Below, in pieces: positions 8,333 through 17,684 of a DNA stretch of 64,000 nt. The DNA comes from Rheinheimera sp. MMS21-TC3. Lineage in GTDB: Bacteria > Pseudomonadota > Gammaproteobacteria > Enterobacterales > Alteromonadaceae. The number at the start of each line of letters is the position of its first letter. Within the stretch, counting starts at the first letter, position 1. The stretch is from the NCBI RefSeq assembly GCF_032229285.1, contig NZ_CP135084.1:2542001-2606000 (forward strand), read 5' to 3'. The notes beneath the pieces were generated by a model. It was given only the letters and a program-made list of their open reading frames with translations. It was not told where the DNA came from and did no database searches. Position numbers and translations under genes: made by a program.

Positions 8333-10930
8333 TTACACCGCAGTCTGAATAATCACATTATCTGCCTTTTTAGTGTATTCAGGCATTTTATGGAAGTTCA
8401 AGTAACGGTAAGTGTCGGCCGCTGTAGCATCAATTTGTGCTGCATACTCTAAGTATTCAGCCACTGTTGGTAATTTACCAATGATAGATGCAACCGCCGC
8501 TAGCTCAGCTGAAGCTAAGTAAACATTAGCACCTTGGCCTAAACGATTAGGGAAGTTACGCGTTGACGTAGACACTACGGTTGAGTTTTCTGCTACCCGT
8601 GCTTGGTTACCCATACACAGTGAACAGCCAGGCATCTCAGTGCGAGCACCTACTTTACCAAAGATGCTGTAATAGCCTTCGTCCGTTAATTGCGCTTGGT
8701 CCATCTTAGTGGGTGGCGCTATCCATAACCGGGTTGGTAATTGGCCTTTATACTTATCCAATAATTTACCCGCAGCACGGAAGTGACCAATATTAGTCAT
8801 ACAAGAACCAATAAAGACTTCATCAATTTTATCACCAGCTACTTCAGATAATAAACGCGCATCATCTGGATCATTTGGCGCACATAATACTGGCTCTTTA
8901 ATTTCGGCTAAATCAATCTCGATCACTTCTGCATACTCGGCATCAGCATCAGCAGACATTAATTCTGGCTTAGCTAACCATTCTTTCATCGCGATAATAC
9001 GACGCTCGATAGTCCGCACATCACCGTAACCTTCACTGATCATCCACTTTAACATTACTATGTTAGATTCTAGATATTCAGCAATAGATTCTTGTGACAG
9101 CTTAATAGTACAACCAGCAGCAGAGCGCTCAGCAGAGGCATCAGATAATTCGAATGCTTGCTCAACCGTTAAGTGTGGTAAGCCTTCAATTTCTAATATG
9201 CGGCCAGAGAACGCATTCTTCTTGCCTTTTTTATCTACTGTTAATAAGCCTTTTTGGATAGCAACATAAGGGATTGCATGTACTAAATCGCGCAGCGTAA
9301 TACCTGGTTGCATTTCACCTTTAAAGCGAACTAATATCGACTCTGGCATATCTAGTGGCATAACACCCGTTGCTGCAGCAAAGGCAACTAAGCCTGAACC
9401 TGCTGGGAATGAAATACCAATTGGGAAACGGGTGTGTGAATCACCACCAGTACCTACGGTATCAGGTAGCAACATCCGGTTTAACCAGCTGTGAATAATA
9501 CCGTCGCCTGGGCGTAATGACACACCACCACGGTTCATAATAAAGTCTGGTAATGAGTGATGGGTATCAACGTCTACTGGCTTAGGATAAGCCGCAGTGT
9601 GACAGAAAGACTGCATTGTTAAGTCTGCAGTAAAGCCTAAACAGGCTAAGTCTTTTAATTCGTCACGAGTCATTGGCCCTGTGGTATCTTGCGATCCTAC
9701 TGTGGTCATTTTTGGTTCACAGTAAGTGCCTGGGCGAATACCTGCAACACCACAAGCTTTACCAACCATTTTTTGCGCTAAGGTATAACCTTTGCCTGAG
9801 TCGACTTTAGGCAGTGGACGACGGAATTTTTCTGACGGGCCCTGACCTAAGAACTCACGAGCACGGTCGGTTAAACCACGACCGATGATTAATGGAATAC
9901 GGCCACCGGCGCGCACTTCATCAATTAATACGTCTGTCGCTAATTCAAATTCAGCTAATACTTCATCAGTGCCATGACGAACAATTTTGCCCTCAAATGG
10001 CAGTATATCAATAACATCACCCATCTCTAAGTTGCTAACATCAACTTCGATAGGTAAGGCGCCTGAGTCTTCCATAGTGTTAAAGAAGATAGGAGCAATT
10101 TTGCCCCCTAACACAAAACCACCACCGCGCTTGTTTGGCACGTATGGAATATCGTCGCCCATAAACCATAACACTGAGTTAGTAGCAGATTTACGTGATG
10201 AACCTGTACCTACAACATCACCAACATAAGCTAAAGGATGACCTTTTTTGTTTAATTCTTCAATTTGCTTAATTGGGCCTAAGGTACCCGGCTCGTCTGG
10301 TGTAATGCCTTCGCGAGCATTTTTTAACATAGCTAACGCATGCAAAGGGATATCAGGACGTGACCAAGCATCTGGTGCTGGTGATAAATCGTCAGTATTA
10401 GTTTCGCCTGATACTTTAAATACGGTTACAGTAATTTTTTCAGCTAAAGGTGCTTTGGCTTCAAACCACTCGGCATCTGCCCAGCTTTGTACTACTTGCT
10501 TAGCATAGTCATTGCCAGCTTTTGCTTTTTCGGTAACATCATGAAAAGCATCGAAAATAAGTAAAGTATGCGATAAAGCTTTAGCCGCAACTGGCGCTAA
10601 GGTTTTGTCATCTAATAAGCTAATTAATGGCTGGATATTATAACCACCCATCATAGTACCTAACAGCTCAGTAGCACGCTCGGCACTGATTAAGCCGCAG
10701 CTAATTTCACTTTTTGCTACTGCAGCTAAAAAGCCCGCTTTAACATAAGCGGCTTCGTCTACCCCTGGTGGGACACGGTTAATTAATAAATCTAATAAAG
10801 TTTCTTCTTCACCTTGAGGTGGGTTTTTAATTAATTCTACTAAAGCAGCAACTTGCTCTGCATTGAGCGGCTTTGCTGGTATACCTTGCGCTGCGCGCTC
10901 GGCCACATGTTCGCGATATTGTTGTAGCAC
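8333..10930 (-). CDS. acnB: Bifunctional aconitate hydratase 2 / 2-methylisocitrate dehydratase AcnB
   Basis: Main aconitase of the TCA cycle, which isomerises citrate to isocitrate through a [4Fe-4S] cluster. It can also dehydrate methylisocitrate. The cluster cysteines are visible in [11 protein letters not shown] and [14 protein letters not shown]-like N-terminal repeats precede the swivel domain. The GTG start at 10930 gives [15 protein letters not shown], matching the E. coli N-terminus, exactly 865 residues, and has GAGGAG 8 bases upstream. The reading frame stays open to 10984 but that extension is not conserved. The terminator at 8273-8300 follows. Confidence 0.97.
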   Translation of the reverse strand: MLQQYREHVAERAAQGIPAKPLNAEQVAALVELIKNPPQGEEETLLDLLINRVPPGVDEAAYVKAGFLAAVAKSEISCGLISAERATELLGTMMGGYNIQPLISLLDDKTLAPVAAKALSHTLLIFDAFHDVTEKAKAGNDYAKQVVQSWADAEWFEAKAPLAEKITVTVFKVSGETNTDDLSPAPDAWSRPDIPLHALAMLKNAREGITPDEPGTLGPIKQIEELNKKGHPLAYVGDVVGTGSSRKSATNSVLWFMGDDIPYVPNKRGGGFVLGGKIAPIFFNTMEDSGALPIEVDVSNLEMGDVIDILPFEGKIVRHGTDEVLAEFELATDVLIDEVRAGGRIPLIIGRGLTDRAREFLGQGPSEKFRRPLPKVDSGKGYTLAQKMVGKACGVAGIRPGTYCEPKMTTVGSQDTTGPMTRDELKDLACLGFTADLTMQSFCHTAAYPKPVDVDTHHSLPDFIMNRGGVSLRPGDGIIHSWLNRMLLPDTVGTGGDSHTRFPIGISFPAGSGLVAFAAATGVMPLDMPESILVRFKGEMQPGITLRDLVHAIPYVAIQKGLLTVDKKGKKNAFSGRILEIEGLPHLTVEQAFELSDASAERSAAGCTIKLSQESIAEYLESNIVMLKWMISEGYGDVRTIERRIIAMKEWLAKPELMSADADAEYAEVIEIDLAEIKEPVLCAPNDPDDARLLSEVAGDKIDEVFIGSCMTNIGHFRAAGKLLDKYKGQLPTRLWIAPPTKMDQAQLTDEGYYSIFGKVGARTEMPGCSLCMGNQARVAENSTVVSTSTRNFPNRLGQGANVYLASAELAAVASIIGKLPTVAEYLEYAAQIDATAADTYRYLNFHKMPEYTKKADNVIIQTAV

Positions 10931-11090
10931 TATTTGGCTCCTCTTGGTCGTTAATTGCAGCCATACTGCTGCAACATTATTCACTAGACTGAATGGGTTG
11001 AATTATAAGAAAATTTAGGCCAAATTGACATTAGCCGACCAACTCCCAGACTTATAGTGGGTATAAATTTGATGAATGTGGCAAATAAAA

Positions 11091-11121
11091 AAAGGCTAAG
11101 CACTTATAATGCTCAGCCTTT
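11091..11121 (-). terminator. Terminator after the M13 peptidase gene
   Basis: An imperfect hairpin with arms AAAGGCTAAGC and GCTCAGCCTTT, flanked on the lower-coordinate side by a run of A that becomes a U tract in the minus-strand transcript. It begins 20 bases after the peptidase stop codon. Confidence 0.85.
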
Positions 11122-11140
11122 GTAGTATACCAGATTTAGC

Positions 11141-13225
11141 TTACCAAATCTTAACCCGCTTTTCTGGGGCTAAATACATGGCATCACCTTCTTTAATATC
11201 AAAGGCTTCATAGAACTGAGGAATATTTGGTAATAAACCAATAACCCGGATATATGGCGGTGAATGTGGATCTGTGGCTAAACGTTGGATTAAGGCTTCG
11301 TCACGGTATTTAGCACGCCATACCTGAGCCCAGCTTATAAATACTCGCTGCATGCCAGTAAAACCATCCATCACTGGTGCGTCTTGACCATTTAATGATA
11401 GCTCATAAGCTTTTAAGGCTACTGTTAAGCCACCTAAGTCACCGATGTTTTCGCCTAAGGTTAAATCACCATTTACTTTATGACCTTCAAGCGGTTCATA
11501 CTGGCTGTAGTGTGCACTTAACATAGCGCCACGCTTTTGGAACTGGGTTTTATCTTCTTCAGTCCACCAGTTGCGTAGGTTACCGTTACCATCGTACTTA
11601 GCACCTTGGTCGTCAAAACCATGGCCTAATTCGTGGCCGATAACTGCGCCAATACCACCATAGTTTACAGCGTCATCTGCTTCCATATTAAAGAAAGGTG
11701 GCTGTAAAATTGCTGCAGGGAACACAATTTCGTTATTTACTGGATTAAAGTAAGCGTTAACGGTTTGTGGCGTCATATGCCATTCACCTTTATCAATTGG
11801 CTTACCTAACTTAGCTAGCATTTCTGCATAACCAAAATGGCTAGCACGGATAAAGTTACCCACTAAGTCATCTGCTTTAATTTCTAGCTTAGAGTAATCT
11901 TTCCACTCGTCTGGGTAACCAATTTTAGCAGTAAAGGCATCTAACTTAGCATGAGCTGCTGTTTTGGTATCTGGAGTCATCCACTCTAGTTCGTCAATAG
12001 CAACGGCATAAGCTTTGATTAAGTTATCAACTAGCTTTTCCATCCGCGCTTTGGCTTCTGGTGCAAAGTGGCGCTCGACATAAAGTTTACCGGTTAATTC
12101 ACCTAATACCCGATCTGAAGCGTCAACCGCTTGCTTCCAACGTGGTTGTTGCTCTTTAGTACCATTTAAAACAGTGCCATAAAAAGCGAATTGACGATCA
12201 GCAAAGTTGCTGCTTAGTCTGCTGGCATAACCACTAATGGTTTTCATGGTTAAGTAATCTTGCCAGCTGGCAAGATCACTTGCCGCTAGCACTTTAGCAA
12301 AACCACTAAAATAGCTTGGTTGACGGACTATTATTTGGTCAACTTGAGTTAAGTTAACGGCTTTAGCAAATTGCGACCAATCAAACTTACCCATCTTTTG
12401 ATCAAGTTCAGCAAAAGCCATTTTATTGTAGGTGTTATCCGCGTTACGGTTTTCTACTCGGGTCCAATGGTGCTCGGCTAAGGCCTTTTCCAGCTTAAAC
12501 ACCCGCTCTGCAGCCGCAGCTGCATCTTTATTGCCAGCTAGACTAAACATATCAGTTAAGTAAGCTTTATATTCTGCTATTAGCTTTTTACCGGCTTCAT
12601 CATCTTTAAAATAAAAATCGCGATCAGGTAAGCCTAAGCCTGATTGGCTGATATAAACAGCGTATTGGCTAGAGTTTTTGGCATCGTTATTAACAAACCA
12701 ACCAAAAGGAATAGAAATGCCATCACGCTGTAACTTAGCAAATAATGCTGGTAATTCTGCTTTATCTTTTAAAGCTGCTACTGCATCTAATTGCGGTTGT
12801 AATGGTGTAAAGCCTAGGCTTTCTACTTTAGCTTCATTCATATAGCTTTTATAAAAGTCACCTAGTTTTTGCTCATCTGAGCCTGGCACTAAATCGGTGC
12901 GAGCAGAGACTTCATTAATAATGTCCATCACAGCGTGCTGAGAGTTATCACGCAAGATATTAAAAGAACCATAAGAAGATTTATCTGCTGGAATTTCAGT
13001 TTCTGCCAACCATTTACCATTAACAGCTAAGAAAAAGTCTTCACTAAACTTAACGGCTGGATCAAAGTATTGCTGCTCTACGCCAGAGACTAAAGGGGCT
13101 GTAGTAGTGGCTGCAGCAGTTTGTTGCTGAGTTGGCGCTTTAGCTGTTGTGGCTTCTTGCTCACCACAAGCGGTTAAGCCCAGCGCTAAAGCAACAGAAG
13201 CTGCAACTAAGGTAGTTTTTTTCAT
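11141..13225 (-). CDS. M13 family zinc metallopeptidase (PepO/neprilysin-like), lipoprotein
   Basis: Neprilysin-type oligopeptidase, probably anchored to an envelope membrane. The N-terminus is a lipoprotein signal with lipobox LTAC at about residues 17-20. The zinc site reads VIGHELGHGFDD (HExxH), with the third ligand in GENIGDLGG. The NAYFNP stretch and the C-terminal W of the family (product ends VKIW) are also present. At 694 residues it is full length. No neighbour suggests a specific substrate, and the gene appears monocistronic with its own terminator. Confidence 0.93.
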   Translation of the reverse strand: MKKTTLVAASVALALGLTACGEQEATTAKAPTQQQTAAATTTAPLVSGVEQQYFDPAVKFSEDFFLAVNGKWLAETEIPADKSSYGSFNILRDNSQHAVMDIINEVSARTDLVPGSDEQKLGDFYKSYMNEAKVESLGFTPLQPQLDAVAALKDKAELPALFAKLQRDGISIPFGWFVNNDAKNSSQYAVYISQSGLGLPDRDFYFKDDEAGKKLIAEYKAYLTDMFSLAGNKDAAAAAERVFKLEKALAEHHWTRVENRNADNTYNKMAFAELDQKMGKFDWSQFAKAVNLTQVDQIIVRQPSYFSGFAKVLAASDLASWQDYLTMKTISGYASRLSSNFADRQFAFYGTVLNGTKEQQPRWKQAVDASDRVLGELTGKLYVERHFAPEAKARMEKLVDNLIKAYAVAIDELEWMTPDTKTAAHAKLDAFTAKIGYPDEWKDYSKLEIKADDLVGNFIRASHFGYAEMLAKLGKPIDKGEWHMTPQTVNAYFNPVNNEIVFPAAILQPPFFNMEADDAVNYGGIGAVIGHELGHGFDDQGAKYDGNGNLRNWWTEEDKTQFQKRGAMLSAHYSQYEPLEGHKVNGDLTLGENIGDLGGLTVALKAYELSLNGQDAPVMDGFTGMQRVFISWAQVWRAKYRDEALIQRLATDPHSPPYIRVIGLLPNIPQFYEAFDIKEGDAMYLAPEKRVKIW

Positions 13226-13351
13226 TCCGATTATCCTGTTTTTATACCAGTTATATCACAAAATCTCCCTATACTAACCTGTGCTAGCTTTGATGCCAAA
13301 CGCCTTTAACAGTTATTTCGCAGTTAAGTTGTAACAAGTTATAATACAAAT

Positions 13352-13407
13352 AATAAAGGTGTCAGAGTCAATTAACTGCTGGGTTAATTGACTCTGACAC
13401 CTTTATT
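13352..13407. repeat. REP-like perfect palindrome (24-bp arms)
   Basis: Two perfectly complementary 24-base arms (13352-13375 and 13384-13407) surround an 8-base loop. The core GTCAGAGTCAATTA resembles, from memory, palindromic units linked to REP-associated tyrosine transposases in gammaproteobacteria. No transposase gene is in the window, so this would be a non-autonomous copy. It lies 11 bases after the stop of the TonB-receptor remnant and could also act as a bidirectional terminator. Confidence 0.7.
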
Positions 13408-13418
13408 AAAATAGGGGT

Positions 13419-14123
13419 TTAAAAGCTATAATGCATATTTGCTGATATAGTTCGGCTAGGCTCGGTTATTTTATTTAAACTAGACCTGTCTGCATGGCCT
13501 GCTCCGTTAAGATAACGTACATATTTTTTATCTGTTAGGTTAGTTGCTGATAAATTCATTCTAAAGTTATCGGTAAACTCATAACTAGCTATTAAGTCTA
13601 AGCTGCCATAACCAGCAATTTCAATATTATCAGGATTAACTTTATCCATCCGCTTGGCCCAATTAACAATTAATTCGCTGGAAAAATTTTCCAGCTCAAA
13701 GCTAAGCCCTGTCACACCAGATAATGGCGCGATACTCGTTATATAATCACCGGTTTCATCATTTTTACCATCTTGATATGCCGCATTTGCAAAAAATGAC
13801 CACGCATCATTTACATGATAGCGAACAGAAGCTTCTATACCCTTTGTTGTCACTGCATCTATATTTTGGTATTGATACACTAACACTTGGCTTTCTTCCC
13901 CTGTATAAGGATTACTAATGCTTTCAATATCAATTAAGGCGGTAGATAAAAACTGATCGTATTGATTGTAATAAATCGCTGCACTGAATATAAAATCGTC
14001 TAATTGCCCTCTAATACCTAATTCATAAGCATCACTTTTTTCTGGCGATAAATCTTCGCTAGGCACAATTTTATAACCGTAAATAGAGTTATCGTGATCA
14101 ATATAGCCTAAAGTGATAAAGCT
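13419..14123 (-). pseudogene. TonB-dependent receptor, C-terminal remnant
   Basis: About 235 residues of the C-terminal part of an outer-membrane TonB-dependent receptor. It shows the conserved YGYKIVPSEDL-PEKSDAYELG stretch that starts the last third of the barrel, alternating beta strands, FRMNLSATNLTDKKYVRYL and a terminal aromatic (MHYSF). The frame is closed by TAA at 14124-14126 and there is no plug domain, TonB box or signal peptide upstream. Only 57 bases separate it from the glsA stop, so the 5' two thirds of the gene was deleted. A GTG at 14066 could start a 215-residue protein but this would not be a functional receptor. The substrate cannot be judged. Confidence 0.82.
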
Positions 14124-14144
14124 TTAATACTCTACAGCCAATTC

Positions 14145-14174
14145 GCGGTAATCATGACAATAAATGATTACCGC
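14145..14174 (-). terminator. Hairpin after glsA
   Basis: A perfect 11-bp stem (GCGGTAATCAT / ATGATTACCGC) with an 8-base loop starts 7 bases beyond the glsA stop. It has no U tract on the minus strand, so it is either a weak terminator or an mRNA-end stabilising hairpin. Confidence 0.5.
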
Positions 14175-14180
14175 TAAAGG

Positions 14181-15113
14181 TTAAAACAATGACAAACCTA
14201 ATTCTTCAGCAAATAAGCTAATTAGTTGCATGCCAACAACAGAGTTGCCAAAAGAGTTTAATGCTGGGTTCCATGCTGAAATAACCCCAAACTGCGGCAC
14301 TATAGCAACAATGGCCCCGCCTACACCACTTTTAGCTGGCAAGCCTACTTTAAAGGCAAATTCACCTGATTGGTCATACATGCCGCTAGTGGATAAAATT
14401 GCATTAACTCGGTGGGCGTCGCGGCGACTACAAATTTGCTCGTTACTATGCGGCTGTATGCCACGGTTTGCTAAAAACAATAATGATTTGGCTAATTGCT
14501 GACAATTAATTGCCGTAGCACATTGATGAAAATAATGTGCTAATACATCTGGCACTTCAGCTTCAATATTGCTAAAGCTTTTCATTAAGTAAGCAAGCGC
14601 CGCATTGCGATTACCATGCTCAAGCTCTGATAAATAAACCTTTTGATCGGCATAGATATTTTCATCACCGGCTAAACGACGGATAAAAGTTAAAAAAGCA
14701 CTTTTACTTGCCGAGTAATGGCTTACCAAAACATCAGCAACTAATATAGCACCAGCATTAATTACAGGATTACGCGGAATACCTTTTTCCCATTCCAACT
14801 GAACAATAGAATTAAATGGCTGCCCTGATGGCTCCATGTTAACTCGCTGCCATAAATCATCACCAAGTCTATTCATTGCCATCACTAAGCCAAATACTTT
14901 CGACACACTTTGTAATGAAAAGCTTTGCTCTGCTGCCCCTGCGCTGTGTATTTGTCCGTCAATGGTTGCTACCGCTATGGCTGCAGAGCTTGGTTCAACT
15001 TGCGCTAAAGCGGGAATATAATCAGCCACCTTACCTTCACTATACAAAGGTTGGCACTGCTGGAGTAATTGTTGCAATATAGAAGTTATGGCTTGCGGTT
15101 GTTTCATAGGCAC
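14181..15113 (-). CDS. glsA: Glutaminase
   Basis: Serine-dependent bacterial glutaminase that hydrolyses glutamine to glutamate and ammonia. The active-site pair is in SVSK (Ser 69, Lys 72), with family stretches EWEKGIPRNPVINAGAI, GNRNAALAYL and the C-terminal PAKSGVGGAIVA. The 310-residue length is normal. Starts at 15113 (GTG) and 15107 (ATG) are both possible; the second gives MKQPQAI. A CATAAT -10 and three 11-bp direct repeats lie upstream, so expression is probably activator-dependent. Confidence 0.94.
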   Translation of the reverse strand: MPMKQPQAITSILQQLLQQCQPLYSEGKVADYIPALAQVEPSSAAIAVATIDGQIHSAGAAEQSFSLQSVSKVFGLVMAMNRLGDDLWQRVNMEPSGQPFNSIVQLEWEKGIPRNPVINAGAILVADVLVSHYSASKSAFLTFIRRLAGDENIYADQKVYLSELEHGNRNAALAYLMKSFSNIEAEVPDVLAHYFHQCATAINCQQLAKSLLFLANRGIQPHSNEQICSRRDAHRVNAILSTSGMYDQSGEFAFKVGLPAKSGVGGAIVAIVPQFGVISAWNPALNSFGNSVVGMQLISLFAEELGLSLF

Positions 15114-15147
15114 CTATAAACAAAATCAGGCTAAATTTTTGTTGTTT

Positions 15148-15190
15148 ATTATGACACAGACTCAGGTTGACTTCAGGCTAGATTCAGACT
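15148..15190 (-). promoter_or_regulatory. Putative glsA promoter with three 11-bp direct repeats
   Basis: On the minus strand, three heptamers AGTCTGA, AGCCTGA and AACCTGA start exactly 11 bases apart (15190, 15179, 15168). They sit just upstream of a CATAAT -10 box (15153-15148). The position where a -35 should be reads CTGAAG and overlaps the middle repeat. One-turn-spaced direct repeats over a weak -35 are typical of OmpR/PhoB-type activators. The regulator is unknown. Confidence 0.5.
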
Positions 15191-15337
15191 TAATACTGAC
15201 ATTTAGCTTAAATGTGCTTCCAAAGCAGCCTCAGGCTCACTTTCTGTACAATCTAGCGAACAAAACAGAAATAAATTAGCCTTTGATGGTATTAATTGAA
15301 TCAAATAGCTGTAATAACAAGCTAACTCTATAATTTG

Positions 15338-15366
15338 TTGCTTTTAATTACGACTTTAGTTATAAT
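15338..15366 (+). promoter_or_regulatory. Promoter of the Gre/Rnk-fold gene and long leader
   Basis: TTGCTT (15338-15343) and a perfect TATAAT (15361-15366) are 17 bases apart. Transcription would begin near 15373, giving a leader of about 170 bases before the ATG at 15545. The leader holds a hairpin with paired blocks CCAG-TACG and CGTA-CTGG (15462-15485) and a longer-range pairing of GAGACG (15398) with CGTCTC (15445). A strong GGAGG site precedes the start codon. Confidence 0.55.
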
Positions 15367-15544
15367 AGGTCTAACAGTGACTCAGTAGCAACACAGCGAG
15401 ACGTAGCCTATAGCCAACTAAAAATTAGCTTTATTTCTTTCTATCGTCTCATCGTTTTAAACCAGCTACGTTAAACCGTAACTGGGTCTATTTAGCCACA
15501 CTGTTATCTAACCATGTTCCAATTACACATGCTCTGGAGGCTAT

Positions 15545-15988
15545 ATGTTATTAAATAAAATTTCTTCTTTCTTAAAATCTGTAAGCGTTAAAACTCGTCG
15601 TTATTTATTAATGTCAGCTTTAGTGCCGTTAACACCACTAATGTTGCACAATACTATGCAGCAATTAGATGAACCCCAAGCCAGCAATCAGGATAGCCTA
15701 AAACCATTAAAAGTAAGTTTAGGCACCGCTGTTTATTTAGAATCAGAACAAGAACAAAGTAAAAGCTGGTTAACCTTAGTTGCTAGCCCTGATGCCAACC
15801 TTAAACAAGGTGAGTTATCAGTATTATCACCACTTGGCCAAGCCTTATTAGGTAAGGACGCAGGTGATGAAGTGCAAGTTAAAGTATTAGGTAGCGAAAT
15901 GCGCTTTGTTATTGCAGAAATTACTAGAACTAAAAATATCAGCAATACAACACAACCTAGTTATCATGCTGAACAAATAGTTTCTTAA
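15545..15988 (+). CDS. Gre/Rnk C-terminal-fold protein with hydrophobic N-terminus
   Basis: A 147-residue protein. Residues about 55-130 resemble the FKBP-like C-terminal domain shared by GreA, GreB and Rnk: a strand-rich start (VYLESEQEQ), DANLKQGELSVLSPLGQALLGK, then GDEVQVKVLG. The Gre coiled coil that enters the RNA polymerase secondary channel is absent. Instead the first 35 residues are basic (KTRRY) followed by a short hydrophobic run (LLMSALVPLTPLML) that could bind the membrane or be an uncleaved signal. By analogy it could bind RNA polymerase, but no transcript-cleavage activity is expected. It is convergent with lpdA across a shared terminator. The domain call is by eye; the function is unknown. 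Confidence 0.7.
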   Translation: MLLNKISSFLKSVSVKTRRYLLMSALVPLTPLMLHNTMQQLDEPQASNQDSLKPLKVSLGTAVYLESEQEQSKSWLTLVASPDANLKQGELSVLSPLGQALLGKDAGDEVQVKVLGSEMRFVIAEITRTKNISNTTQPSYHAEQIVS

Positions 15989-16046
15989 AAAATTTTACAA
16001 CACCAAAACTCATTACATAAGTATCATTTCTCCTTGATACAAAAGC

Positions 16047-16072
16047 AAAAGGCCGCAATAGCGGCCTTTTTT
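16047..16072. terminator. Bidirectional terminator between the Gre/Rnk-fold gene and lpdA
   Basis: GGCCGC stem, four-base loop AATA, GCGGCC stem, with A tract before and T tract after. It can serve both the plus-strand Gre/Rnk-fold gene and minus-strand lpdA, which converge here. Confidence 0.92.
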
Positions 16073-16087
16073 ATTTAAGCTGAAAAA

Positions 16088-17500
16088 TTACTTTTTCTTG
16101 GCTTTTGGGTTTGGCAGATCAGTAATAGTACCTTCGTATATTTCTGCAGCCATACCGATAGACTCGTTTAACGTTGGGTGAGCATGGATAGTTAACGCTA
16201 TATCTTCTGCGTCTGCACCCATTTCAACAGCTAAACAAATTTCACCTAGCATTTCACCGGCGTTGATACCAACCATAGCACCACCTAATATACGGTGAGT
16301 TGCTTTATCAAAAATTAATTTGGTAAAGCCTTCAGTACGTGAAGAGGCAATAGCACGGCCTGATGCAGCCCAAGGGAAAGTAGCTGTTTCAATTTGAATA
16401 CCTTGCTCTTTTGCTTCTTTTTCAGTTAAGCCTGTCCAAGCCATTTCTGGATCTGTGTAGGCAACTGAAGGAATGCAGCGCGGATCGAAGTAATGTTTCT
16501 TACCTGAGATAACCTCAGCCGCAACATGGCCTTCATGAACCGCTTTATGCGCTAACATTGGCTGCCCAATGACATCACCAATGGCATAGATGTGGTCAAC
16601 GTTAGTTTTTAATTGCTTATCAACATTAATAAAGCCACGCTCATCAACATTTACACCGGCTTTAGTTACGTCTAATAAGTTACCATTTGGCTTACGGCCA
16701 ACAGCCACTAAAATCTTGTCGTAACGTACCGCTGTTTCTGGCGCGTTTTTACCTTCGAAAGTCACATATAAGCCATCATCTTTGGCTTCTACGCCAACAA
16801 CTTTAGTTGATAGCATAATGTTGAAGTTCTTTTTGTTGTACTTAGTATAAGTTTTTACTAAGTCAGCATCTGCTGCTGGCACTAATTGATCAGCAAATTC
16901 TACTACTGATACTTTAGAACCTAAGGCACGGTAAACAGTACCCATTTCTAAACCTATGATACCGCCACCTAAGACTAACATTTCGCCTGGAATATCTTTT
17001 AATTCTAAGGCGCCTGTTGAGTCGATTATGCGGTCGTCATTTTCTGGAATAAATGGTAGAGAAACTGGCTCTGAACCTGCTGCGATAATAGCGTGTTCAA
17101 AGGTAATAGTAGTATCGCCAACTTGTAAGGTGTTAGCACCAGTAAATTTACCGTAGCCATTAACTACTTTAACTTTACGCATTTTCGACATGCCAGCTAA
17201 ACCTGTGGTTAATTGAGAAACCACTTTGTCTTTCCAGCTGCGAATTTTATCTAAATCAATTTCTGGTGCACCAAAAGTAACACCGTGTGACGCCATTTCA
17301 CGGGCATCATCAATCACTTTAGCAACGTGTAATAATGCTTTAGAAGGAATACAGCCTACGTTTAAGCAGACACCACCTAAGGTGCTACGGGCTTCAACTA
17401 AGGTGACTTCCAGACCTAAGTCTGCTGCACGAAATGCAGCAGAGTAACCGCCAGGACCTGCGCCTAGCACCACAACTTGGGTTTTAATTTCGTTGCTCAT
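16088..17500 (-). CDS. lpdA: Dihydrolipoyl dehydrogenase (E3)
   Basis: FAD-dependent E3 that reoxidises dihydrolipoamide on pyruvate dehydrogenase, and probably on 2-oxoglutarate dehydrogenase, passing electrons to NAD+. The N-terminal FAD site GAGPGGYSAA, redox-active cysteines 45 and 50 in GGVCLNVGC, the NAD site GGGIIGLEMG and the C-terminal catalytic HAHPTLNES are all present. The 470-residue length is normal. It ends the pdhR-aceE-aceF-lpdA series but is 184 bases from aceF with hairpins between, so it may also have its own promoter, as in E. coli. Confidence 0.97.
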   Translation of the reverse strand: MSNEIKTQVVVLGAGPGGYSAAFRAADLGLEVTLVEARSTLGGVCLNVGCIPSKALLHVAKVIDDAREMASHGVTFGAPEIDLDKIRSWKDKVVSQLTTGLAGMSKMRKVKVVNGYGKFTGANTLQVGDTTITFEHAIIAAGSEPVSLPFIPENDDRIIDSTGALELKDIPGEMLVLGGGIIGLEMGTVYRALGSKVSVVEFADQLVPAADADLVKTYTKYNKKNFNIMLSTKVVGVEAKDDGLYVTFEGKNAPETAVRYDKILVAVGRKPNGNLLDVTKAGVNVDERGFINVDKQLKTNVDHIYAIGDVIGQPMLAHKAVHEGHVAAEVISGKKHYFDPRCIPSVAYTDPEMAWTGLTEKEAKEQGIQIETATFPWAASGRAIASSRTEGFTKLIFDKATHRILGGAMVGINAGEMLGEICLAVEMGADAEDIALTIHAHPTLNESIGMAAEIYEGTITDLPNPKAKKK

Positions 17501-17597
17501 CGTATTACCTTTCTTTATCGGGTCGGGTTACTGACAGGATCTTTATTTAAATCCTATCAGGCGAAAAAAGTGGCAAAATTTTAACATTGCCAACAGC

Positions 17598-17681
17598 AGA
17601 AGTCCCGAAACTTTTGCTGGGACTTCTGGTTTTTACTAGCTACTCATTTTCTATATAAGCACTTATATAACGCTTATATAG
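17598..17681 (-). other. Two hairpins between aceF and lpdA
   Basis: Next to the aceF stop is an inverted repeat with perfect 10-base arms CTATATAAGC / GCTTATATAG (17651-17660, 17672-17681). Further on is a GC-richer hairpin AGAAGTCCC / GGGACTTCT (17598-17606, 17619-17627). Neither has a U tract in the minus-strand direction. They may reduce, stabilise or process the transcript between aceF and lpdA. Confidence 0.5.
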
Positions 17682-17684
17682 CTA

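Noticed and set aside
13419..14066. Intact 215-residue outer-membrane protein
   Set aside because: It corresponds only to the last third of a TonB-dependent receptor, with no signal peptide or plug.
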